In this document: piece after piece, positions 55,648 through 64,000 of the stretch
Numbering within the stretch: position 1 is the stretch's first letter
Layout: each line of letters starts with the position of its first letter
NCBI RefSeq assembly: GCF_009389715.1
Contig: NW_024067680.1
Location: 372,001 to 436,000 of the forward strand
Length of the DNA: 64,000 bases
Reading direction: 5' to 3'
Source: Phoenix dactylifera
Taxonomy: Eukaryota; Streptophyta; Magnoliopsida; Arecales; Arecaceae
Translations under genes and position numbers: made by a program
The notes under the pieces: generated by a model
What the model was told of the DNA's origin: nothing
The model's input: only the letters and a program-made list of their open reading frames with translations
The model's database searches: none

Positions 55648-57111
55648 CTAAGGCTTCCTCGAGGAGGATGCGGCTCCCCGGGGCATGCGCTCTGCAAGTA
55701 GTGTGACTGCATTGGTGACGTGCTCGAGCTGTCGGATAATGGCCGAGGTGGCCCTGCTATGTGTCGTATCGAGCTCGGTCACCGACTGCTGAAGTGTGTC
55801 AAGCTTGGCGATGAGCACATTCGCCAAGCGCTCGGCCCCCTGGGTAGTGGTGCCCATGTCGTGTCGCATGTCATCGCGCATCTTCCGAGTGGTGCTCGTG
55901 ACTTCGCTCATGCTGTGGAACTGGGCTTGGATCAGGAACCTTACATTGTAGATCTCTTCCCGCACATGGGCCGTCATCTCAGCCACGGCTGACAGGGAAG
56001 GGACCAACGCTGAAGAAGGTGCAGGAGAGGGAACAGGCACTGAACCTCGGAGCTCCCTAAGCAGGTCGTCCCGGAGATCTCTAACTATCTCCTGCCGCAA
56101 CTCTCGGAGCTGCTCAGGAGAGATCCGGACCTCCATGGGCTGAGTAGGTGGAGCTGAGGAGGAGGGTCCGGCAGAGGTCGTGGGAGCAGAGGTGGAGGGA
56201 AAGGTAGGATAGTCTGAGTCTGGGTCAGGACTGGGGGAATGTCTGGTGGTATGTGTGGAGGTGGATGATTTCCTAACCCAGGTTCCCTCGACCTTCCGAA
56301 ACCCCATCCTGTGTAGGGTTCCCGGACGCATGCGATCTGTCCATCGCAATGCGCGAGAGGGTTCCCCCTCACGAATGGGAATCTCGGCCTCCCTAAATAG
56401 AAGAGTGAACATCATGCCATAGGGGAGGATGAGCCTAGGTCTATCTAGTGGCTCACATAGATATCTATACATCATCTTGGGAAAGTTGATTGGGGTGTCT
56501 TGGAGGATGTAGAACATAAGAGCTAGGTCTCTCTCAGATACAAAATCGAAGCGGCCAGTCTTCGGAAAGAGGGACCTAGAGATGATACTCAAGAGGAGCC
56601 GCATCTCAACTGAAAGTGAGCTAGCGGACACCTCATCTAAGGAGGACTGAGGTGGATGTCCTAGAATGACCGTAAGGGCCTCAGTCCTATCCTCGGGGTG
56701 TGTGGGAGCCACCCCTACTTGTGGAAGATGGAGGACCTGAGCAATGATATCCTCCGAAATGAACAATGGGACACCGGCTACCATGCCCTCGATACCCCCA
56801 TCGCCCCTATATACAGTACCGTAGAACTCCCTAACTAGGCCAGGGTATGTGGGGAGATCTAGGGAACAAAAATACTCTAAGCCCTGGGCCCGCAGTCTCT
56901 CTCCTATAGTAAAGCCCTCCCGGGAGAGATAGTCGAAATCGACGTATCTCCCGGTGGAGACCGCCTTCCCGGCGCACGGCCTCGAGGGAACCTCCCTCGG
57001 CGGGGAACGAGCCGGAGGTTGTGGCCTCGCGGGATCGTTCCGAGCCTTGGAACGCCGCTCGGCACCGGTCGCAGGTTGGGGTCTCTTCCGGACAACGGCT
57101 TTACGAGGCAT
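55648..57111 (-). CDS. Sirevirus envelope-like ORF, 487 aa, intact
   Basis: An uninterrupted ORF after pol and before the 3' LTR, the place of the envelope-like gene of Sireviruses such as SIRE1. Residues 1-50 are basic and Pro/Arg-rich (MPRKAVVRKRPQP). Residues about 55-270 form a conserved globular region (VDFDYLSREGF, YPGLVREFYGTVY, IAQVLHLP, SVEMRLLLSIISRSLFPKTG, MMYRYLCEPLDRPRLILPYG) resembling the plant-transposon domain found in many plant retroelement proteins. A Ser/Thr/Pro-rich linker follows (about 285-335). The C-terminal third (about 380-475) is predicted coiled coil. No signal peptide or clear membrane helix was seen, so an envelope function is not supported. Its role is unknown. 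It is the only undamaged ORF of D3. Confidence 0.8.
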   Translation of the reverse strand: MPRKAVVRKRPQPATGAERRSKARNDPARPQPPARSPPREVPSRPCAGKAVSTGRYVDFDYLSREGFTIGERLRAQGLEYFCSLDLPTYPGLVREFYGTVYRGDGGIEGMVAGVPLFISEDIIAQVLHLPQVGVAPTHPEDRTEALTVILGHPPQSSLDEVSASSLSVEMRLLLSIISRSLFPKTGRFDFVSERDLALMFYILQDTPINFPKMMYRYLCEPLDRPRLILPYGMMFTLLFREAEIPIREGEPSRALRWTDRMRPGTLHRMGFRKVEGTWVRKSSTSTHTTRHSPSPDPDSDYPTFPSTSAPTTSAGPSSSAPPTQPMEVRISPEQLRELRQEIVRDLRDDLLRELRGSVPVPSPAPSSALVPSLSAVAEMTAHVREEIYNVRFLIQAQFHSMSEVTSTTRKMRDDMRHDMGTTTQGAERLANVLIAKLDTLQQSVTELDTTHSRATSAIIRQLEHVTNAVTLLAERMPRGAASSSRKP

Positions 57112-57276
57112 TTTGACCTAGGGAAGAGGAAGGAACCTAAAGAAGCGAGGAAGATGGACGGGAAAAACCTTAAGGTCGGCCGGAGACGCTCTAGGAGTCG
57201 GCTCTAGGGCTTGTGAACAGTGGCGGCGGTGAATAGAAGTGTTGAGTAAACGATGAAGTTAGGGTTAAAAAATCGG

Positions 57277-57460
57277 ATCCCGACTGCGAGTCGACTCCTC
57301 TGAGTCGCGAGTCGACTCGACCTCGAGTCGACTCCAAAGTATGCGCGAGTCGACTCTCCTTATGCGCCTATTGACCTCGAGTCGACTCCCGACTGTATGC
57401 GAGTCGACTCTCCGTTACGAGCCGACTCTGAAACTTGCTCGAGTCGTCTCGAACTCTGGC
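57277..57460. repeat. Second cluster of GAGTCGACTC palindromes, between pol and the envelope-like ORF
   Basis: About eight copies or near-copies (GAGTCGACTC, GAGCCGACTC, GAGTCGTCTC), with spacings of about 16-22 bp, less regular than in the LTR. Confidence 0.8.
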
Positions 57461-57600
57461 ACGCACCTAAAAATCATGCTATGTTCGTGCCGAATGAGGG
57501 AAAATCACTAAGTTATGATCTGATTTGATGATCATTGTAAAGAAACTCTAAATTAGCCACAATCTAATTATCAAAATCAATGAACTAGTGGAAAATACCA

Positions 57601-58986
57601 CTAGGATGGATCAATCACTCCCAATCCCCTCCTAAGCACACTAAATCTCTCTTCACTTAAGGGTTTTGTAAAAATGTCAGCTAATTGATCATCAGTGCAA
57701 ACAAATTGAAGTGTCACATCACCATTCAGTACATGATCTCTTATGAAGTGATGTCTTATCTCAATATGTTTAGTTCTTGAATGCTGAATTGGATTTTTAG
57801 TTAGATTAATGGTACTTGTATTATCACAATTAATGGAAATTTTATCTTGTTTAATGCCATAATCTTCCAATTGTTGTTTGATCCACAAGATTTGAGCACA
57901 ACAACTCCCGGCTGCAACATATTCAGCTTCAGCAGTAGATAATGCAACCGAGTTTTGTTTCTTGCTAAACCATGAGATTAAGTTTTCTCCTAGGAATTGA
58001 CATGACCCGCTGGTGCTTTTTCTATCAAGTTTACATCCAGCAAAGTCTGAATCTGTGTATCCTATTAAGTTTAGGCTAGATTCTTTAGAATACCATAACC
58101 CTATATTCTTTGTTCCTATTAGGTATTTAAAGATTCTCTTGACTGCAATTAGATGAGATTCCTTAGGATTAGACTGATATCTAGCACACATGCAAACACT
58201 AAACATGATATCAGGTCTACTTGCAGTAAGATACAATAAAGATCCTATCATACCTCTATATAGTTTCTGATCTACAGATTTACCTGATTCATCTTGGTCT
58301 AATTTGCATGATGAGCTCATGAGGGTGCTGATTGACTTGTTCCCCTCCATATCAAACTTCTTAAGCATCTCCTTGATGTATTTAGCTTGATTGATGAAGA
58401 TGCCTTCTTCAGATTGTTTGATTTGAAGCCCGAGGAAATAATTCAGCTCTCCCATCATGCTCATTTCAAATTCACTCTGCATCAAGTCAGCAAATTCTTT
58501 GCAGAGGCGATTGTTAGTAGCACCGAAAATAATATCATCAACATAAATCTGCACTAACAACATATCTTTGTTTTTCTTCTTTAGAAACAATGTTGTATCT
58601 ACATTACCCCTAGAAAACTCATGTTTTAATAGGAATTTGCTAAGCCTCTCATACCATGCTCTAGGTGCTTGTTTCAAACCATAAAGTGCCTTGTTCAATT
58701 TATATACATGATTAGGGTATTGATGATTTTCAAAACCAGGAGGTTGTTCTACATATACCTCCTCATTAATATACCCATTTAAGAATGCACTTTTTACATC
58801 CATTTGAAATAATTTGAATTCCTTAGAGCATGCAAATGCTAGTAAAAGTCTAATTGCCTCAAGTCTAGCTACAGGAGCAAAGGTTTCATCAAAATCTATA
58901 CCTTCTTCTTGATTATAACCCTTTGCTACTAGTCTAGCCTTATTCTTTATTACAATTCCATTTTCATCAAGTTTATTTTTATAAAT
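57601..58986 (-). pseudogene. D3 reverse transcriptase and RNase H; one stop
   Basis: The 400-residue open part starts [22 protein letters not shown] has [18 protein letters not shown] and the active site [11 protein letters not shown]. RNase H has [20 protein letters not shown] and [10 protein letters not shown] with the acidic residues intact, and ends [14 protein letters not shown]. It is in the same frame as the integrase part but separated by a TAG at 58987-58989, where relatives have tryptophan (GTKWIYKNK). Apart from this G-to-A nonsense change the domains look functional. Confidence 0.9.
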
Positions 58987-58989
58987 CTA

Positions 58990-60697
58990 TTTGGTACCTA
59001 TAATTGAATATTCAGTAGGTCTTTCAACTAGATTCCATACTTTGTTTCTAGTAAATTGGTTTAATTCTTCTTGCATTGCATTTATCCAATTTACATCTTT
59101 TTCAGCTTCTTCTATGTGTTTGGGCTCAAAATGTGAAACGAAAGCTAGATGATTGTTTAAGTTCCTAAGAGATGCTCTAGTCCTAACAGGTTGAGATGGA
59201 TCATCTAGAATTAATTCCTTAGGATGCCCGTGAGCAAACCTCCAAGCCTTAGTCAGCCCATGATCCATAATAGCCTCTTGGCTTGATGATGCATTTCCAA
59301 TTAATTTTTGATTATCATCTTGTAATGTCATCTCATCTATCTTCTCTTCAAGAATTTCACCATCATCATCAAAATTAACTCTCTTGCTAGAAGAGATATC
59401 ACTAAAATCATCAAAAACAACATGTATGGATTCTTCTATAACTAGGGTTCTTTTATTAAAGATTCTATAGGCTTTACTAGTTGTGGAGTACTCCAAAAAT
59501 ATACCCTCATCAGATTTAGAGTCAAATTTTTCTAGATTATCTTTTCCATTATTATGAACAAAACACCTACATCCAAAAATATGAAAATAGTTCACTTTTG
59601 GTTTTCTGTTTTTCCAAAGTTCATAAGGTGTTTTCTTTATGATGGGTCTTAATAAAACTCTATTTAATATATGACAAGAAGTATTGACGGCTTCTCCCCA
59701 AAAGTACTTAGGGAGGTTACTTTCACACAACATAGTTCTAGCCATTTCCTCTAGAGTTCTATTTTTCCTCTCCACAACTCCATTTTGTTGTGGTGTCCTA
59801 GGTGCAGAAAAATTGTGTGTTATTCCCTTTTTACTACAAAACTCATCAAATAAATGATTTTCAAATTCGGTACCATGGTCACTTCTAATAGCTATTACTG
59901 AAGTATCTCTAGCATTTGTTACTTCTTTATGAAATTTCTTGAAAATTGAAAATGCTTGATCCTTATGGCCTAAGAACATGACCCAAGTATATCTAGAATA
60001 ATCATCTACGATAACTAGACCATATTTATTTCCACCTAGACTTGTGGTTCTAGTTGGTCCGAATAGGTCCATGTGTAGTAGTTCTAGAGGTAGAGACACA
60101 ATTTATAGATTTAAAGGAGTTTCTTGATTGTTTGCCAAATTGACATGCTTCACATATTTTATTCTTTTCAAACTTTAATTTTGGCAAACCTATCACAGAA
60201 TCTCTTTTAACTAGTTTAGATATGGTGTCCATGCTTGCATGACCTAACTTACGGTGCCATAACCAACTAGCATCATTATCCTTAGTTTCATTAACAACTA
60301 AACATGGGTTGTGTTTGGCAAGATCCTCAAGGTCTACAACATACACATTTCCACGTCTTATTCCTTTAAAAACTAAACTATTGTCATTTGGGTTTGTTAT
60401 GATGCATAGTGATGGTTTAAACATAACATTATAACCTCTATCACATAATTGACTAATGCTTAATAAATTATGCTTAAGACCATCAACATATCGAACATTA
60501 TCAATAAAAGTTGAAGGGGTAATTTGTACTTTACCTATACCAATGATGTGACCTTGGTTATTATCTCCAAAAGTCACAACACCTCCCTTCTTAGCTTCAA
60601 GGGTGAAGAATTGATCCTTGTCACCCGTCATGTGTCTTGAGCAGCCACTATCCAAGTACCAACAATTTTTGTCGACCTTGGCTGCAAGACACTCCTA
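58990..60697 (-). pseudogene. D3 protease and integrase; one frameshift
   Basis: The protease has the intact active site YLDSGCSRHMTGD, then VVTFGDNNQG. The integrase HHCC zinc domain (WHRKLGHAS to CEACQFGK) is complete. The core has MDLFGPTR, IRSDHGTEFEN and PQQNGVVERKNRTLEE, giving all three acidic catalytic residues. A frameshift near 60085 (just after CVSTSR) separates the HHCC part (60655-60050 frame) from the core (60099-58987 frame). The pol frame opens after a TAG at about 60694-60696. The gag stop is at 60708-60710, so gag and pol are in different frames with no overlap. Confidence 0.88.
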
Positions 60698-60707
60698 CAC
60701 AAGCAAA

Positions 60708-62486
60708 TCATATAATCTTAGGTACCCAAGTTTTCTTGGGTCCTTCATGGTTAGTAATGTTGGTTCCTTTTGGAACCCAAACCCTCTTAATTTTTCTTTT
60801 AGTTTTCCCTTTCCTATAATTACACACATTTGCTTTATGTCCTAAAGTTCCACAACAAAAGCAGGTTATTTTCTTAGTTTTACTTTCCCCTGCTTTAACA
60901 AAGAAGTTACTAAGAAGTTTTTGCTTATGTTTAGGTTTATACCCTAAACCCGCTCTATTGAATACCGCTCGTTGACTATTAAGTATCATATTCAATTTTT
61001 CAGAACTATATGTAAATTTTTCAACCAAGGGTTTGTATTTTTCAAGTTCTTTAGTTAGTGTTTGTTTTTCTGCTTTTAGATCATTTAGTTCTTTTGTGAG
61101 ACTCTCATTTATATGTTTATTGTTTTTGGGTTCTAATGTTTCTTTGTTCAGCCTTTCATTTTCTTTAGTTAAGGTATTATTCTTTTGTATCAAGATTTGG
61201 TTACTTGTTTTAAGTTCTGCATTTTCTTTGATAAGAACATCTTTATCCTTAACTAATGAATCATACTTACGGAGATGAATTTGGTTAGTTACTTTTAGTT
61301 CTTTGTTTTTAACGTTTATTGTTTTGTATTCATCCATTAATTCATTGAAAGCATCATATAATTCATCGAAAGTAAAATCTAAATGTGATGCGGATGTTAC
61401 CTCATTTTCATTGGCCATGAAGCAGAAATTGGCCTTTTCTCCTTGTTCCTCATCCGATGATGATGATGATGTGTCGGAGTCCAATAGGGTAGTGACAAGG
61501 GCTTTCTTCTTCTTGTACTTGCTCTCCTTCTTCAGTAAAGGACACTCAGCTCTGATGTGTCCCGGCTTCTTGCACTCATAACATCCAATCCCCTCATTTT
61601 CCCTTTTCTGACCTTTATCCTTTTGATAGAAATTTGAGGGGCCTCTCCTTTGATGAAAGGACTTCTTTTGGTTGATGAATCTTCTGAACTTACGTACGAG
61701 AAGAGCCTCATCATCCTCTCCCTCGTGATCTTCTTCTTCACTGCTGCTACTACAAGACAAGTCTTTATTAGATGATGTAGATTTGAGAGCTATTACCTTT
61801 TTCTTATGGGAGGACTCTTCTTTGCTGTGTTGCTTCATTGTTAGCTCGTGCGTCATTAGGGATCTAAGAAGCTCCTCAAGTGGTAGCTTGTTCAAGTCCT
61901 TGGCTTCTTGGATTGCCGTCACCTTGGCTTCCCATGACCTTGGTAGACAGCGAAGAATCTTCCTGACAAGATCACTGTTAGTATAGTTTTTGCCAAGGCT
62001 TTTTAGGCCATTGACAATGTCAGTAAATCTAGTGAACATGCAAGTGATTGTTTCATTAGAATTCATCTTAAATAGTTCATACTTATGAACCAATATGTTT
62101 ATTTTGGATTCTTTGACTTGATTCGTGCCCTCATGGGTCACTTCAAGTCTATCTCAAATCTCTTTTGCAGAATTGCAAGTAGAGACTCTATTGAATTCAT
62201 TCCTATCTAATGCACAGTAAAGCACATTCATTGCTTTGGAATTGAGTTGTGCCTTTCTCATGTCATGGTCATCCCAATCCTTTTCGAGTTTGGGTTCAGT
62301 GACACCCTCTACATAGATGGATGAGATGTATGGTCCATTTACTACAATGGTCCACATCTCATAGTCTTGGGCTTGGATAAATATTCTCATCCTAGCCTTC
62401 CAATATGAGTAGTCGGATCCATTAAAGAATGGAGGTCTTTGGGTGGACTGACCCTCAATGTGGAAAGATCCAAATGGGGTTGTCAT
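60708..62486 (-). pseudogene. D3 Gag, large Sirevirus type; one stop
   Basis: About 592 codons from MTTPFGSFHIEG, interrupted only by a TGA at about 62151-62153 in EIWDRLEVTHEG (tryptophan to stop, G-to-A). N-terminal blocks PPFFNGSDYSYWKARM and VNGPYISS match D1 and D2. A CCHC knuckle, CYECKKPGHIRAEC, lies near 61560. A long charged coiled-coil region follows (about 61400-61020), then a second zinc-finger-like CFCCGTLGHKANVC near 60830-60870. The extended Gag with a C-terminal coiled coil is a Sirevirus feature. Gag assembles the particle that encloses the RNA. Confidence 0.9.
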
Positions 62487-62520
62487 TTTGATCTTTTACT
62501 CTTAGGGTAGAAGAGTTTAG

Positions 62521-62532
62521 GCTCTGATACCA
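62521..62532 (-). other. D3 primer binding site (initiator tRNA-Met)
   Basis: The - strand reads TGGTATCAGAGC, 2 bp inside the 5' LTR boundary at 62535. Confidence 0.92.
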
Positions 62533-62534
62533 CT

Positions 62535-64000
62535 TGTTGCCCAGATAGACAACCCAAGAGGGGGGGTGAATTGGGTTTTAAAATAATTTTGCAATTAAAA
62601 CATTTGAGGATGACTAATTAATACTTTTGCAAGATGATTAATTAGTTGCTATGTGCTGTGAGTGAAATGAGAGTGAGAAAGAGAGACACAAGCAATCACA
62701 AACACAATGTTTATAGTGGTTCGGAGCTAACCCTTGCTCCTACGTCCACTCCCCAAGTCTCACTTGGGAATTCACTATAACCCCTTGGATTACAGCCGGT
62801 TGTTTTACAAGCTCACAACCCAACTTGTTGTTTTACGAGCTCACAACGAACTCGGTCGGTTTTCCCAGGCTCACCGACTAGAACCACCCCGATTGTTTTT
62901 CCGGGATCACAATCGAACCCTTACACGTTGGTTTTACCCTCGGCTCACCAACCAACCTCTACACTCTTGATTCAATCCCCTGATTGAATCAAGCAAAGAC
63001 AAGATGGAAAGAACAAGGACAAACAGAAAAACAGAGCTTCTAAAAAGCAGATATACAGCAATATAAACTAGAGAGAAGTTAAGAGCCCTCAAACACTTTT
63101 GAGTTGGAGTAGAGAAGGGCTTCTTGAACTGTGAGTCTCCTCTTGAATGTCTGGTCGACTTGAAGGCAGGAGGAGACTTCTTTAAATGCTGGAAAGAGGT
63201 AGCTGGATGGAGTTAATGGCGCTCTTCCTTCTTTTCTGTTGAAAACCAGTTGGCAGAGATAGGATGCTTGATTTCTTTGAGTGGAATGGTGCTTCTCTGC
63301 CTTGCTACAGTCCTCTGTGGCTATTTAAGCCATCCTCCATGGAAACTAGCCGTTAGACACCTTTTTCTGCCCGTTCTGCACACTCTGTACATCCTGACAA
63401 TATGTCCGTTGGGGTCGGAGTCGACTCGCGCGATCTGGAGTCGACTCGGCTGTAGCGGGAGTCGACTCATGCTTTTCTGGAGTCGGCTCGGCAACTGTTC
63501 CGGATTTGAATTAAAGTGACCTCCGCGACTGGGAGTCGACTCGACTTAACCCGGAGTCGACTCGCCAACTTCTGGAGCTGACTTGCCATTTTCGGAGTCG
63601 GCTCATCCCATGAAGTCAATGGAGCTAATTTTTCAACTTGGCCCACTCGGGTCGACTCGACAATCCTGGGAGTCGACTCGGCGCTCAGAGCCCGAACTTC
63701 CGATCTTCTGTCTTTTGGCTCGTCCAGTCTTGGAGTCGACTCGAACTGTTCCGGAGTCGACTCGGCTCTCAGTTTCCGAAACACAGCCTTCTGCCTTTTT
63801 GATGTAGCGCTGCCTTGGAGTCGACTCGAGCTGTCTGGGAGTCGACTCGGCTTCCAGAGACAATAATTCGGTCTTCTGTCTTTTTGGGGTCGCGCTGTCT
63901 CGGAGTCGACTCGTGCATTGCGGGAGTCGACTCGGATCTCAGAGTCCGAAAACTGCTCTCTGACTTTTGCCTTGTGTACCACTGAGAGTCGACCTGCCAA
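62535..64000 (-). repeat. D3 5' LTR, truncated by the window end
   Basis: Matches 52972-54437 at a constant offset of 9563 bp. It includes the start of the palindrome array from 63417 onward. Confidence 0.93.

Larger units (their letters stand above)
52972..64000 (-). mobile_element. Young Sirevirus-type copia retrotransposon D3 (5' LTR runs off the window)
   Basis: Complete apart from the outer part of the 5' LTR beyond 64000. In element order: 5' LTR (64000-62535), PBS, gag, pol (PR, IN, RT, RH), a spacer with GAGTCGACTC palindromes, an envelope-like ORF, several polypurine tracts, 3' LTR (54923-52972). Over 1466 comparable bp the LTRs have no indel and about 16 substitutions by eye, 15 of them transitions. 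Two tryptophan-to-stop changes and one frameshift inactivate gag and pol. Confidence 0.93.

Noticed and set aside
55720..55992. ORFs antisense to the envelope-like gene (also 57019-57207)
   Set aside because: No independent motif. The - strand frame is longer and has a matching remnant in D2.
60032..60110. Programmed frameshift within D3 integrase
   Set aside because: The break lies between the HHCC and core domains, where no Sirevirus uses recoding. It is a degenerative indel.

Overview
The window is plant nuclear DNA, most likely from a monocot. It is retrotransposon-dense and intron-bearing, with a G-type lectin S-receptor kinase, KIC/PBP1-type EF-hand genes, tRNA-Met-primed copia and gypsy elements, a BED-finger hAT transposon and a tRNA-derived SINE. 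The dispersed repeats look palm-like, but I cannot fix the species from the sequence alone. I see only three host genes that appear functional: two near-identical single-EF-hand proteins (23899-24249 and 36630-36980, + strand) and one seven-exon receptor-like kinase (47404-52054, - strand). No rRNA or tRNA gene and no CRISPR array was seen.

Layout. 1-3360: decayed sequence holding a remnant (about 1110-2270) of a locally duplicated unit and an RPA70-like pseudogene. 3361-4187 and 17264-26620: unit B of a tandem segmental duplication. It is split by a copia element (4188-17263, - strand), which is itself split by a gypsy gag-only element with about 3-kb LTRs (9557-17030). Unit B also carries a SINE, a complete hAT transposon (18194-21418, perfect 8-bp target duplication) and EF-hand gene 1. 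26621-31262: decayed Sirevirus-like copia D1. 31379-32300: repeats with a GGATC/GATCC hairpin motif. 32300-39793: unit C with EF-hand gene 2 and empty sites for the copia and hAT insertions. 41221-46150: decayed Sirevirus-like element D2 with remnants of an envelope-like ORF. 47404-52054: receptor kinase. 52972-64000: a young Sirevirus-type element D3 on the - strand, missing only the outer end of its 5' LTR beyond the window. In transcription order it runs 5' LTR, PBS, gag, PR-IN-RT-RH, envelope-like ORF, multiple polypurine tracts, 3' LTR.

How it fits together. The comparison of units B and C gives a relative history: the EF-hand locus duplicated, then copia entered unit B, then the gypsy element entered the copia LTR, while the hAT and SINE also entered B. 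D1 and D2 share a stop codon and an RNase H deletion, so they were probably copied as dead DNA with the units. D3 is a separate recent arrival (about 1% LTR divergence).

The most unusual signal is an array of 27 sites (23 exact copies) of the palindrome GAGTCGACTC in the D3 LTR. Within clusters they are spaced almost invariably 21 bp apart. The same 21-bp spacing persists in the diverged D2 LTR, where the intervening bases differ. The copia leader also carries an antisense fragment of a host ribosomal protein S15 gene that begins at its start codon.
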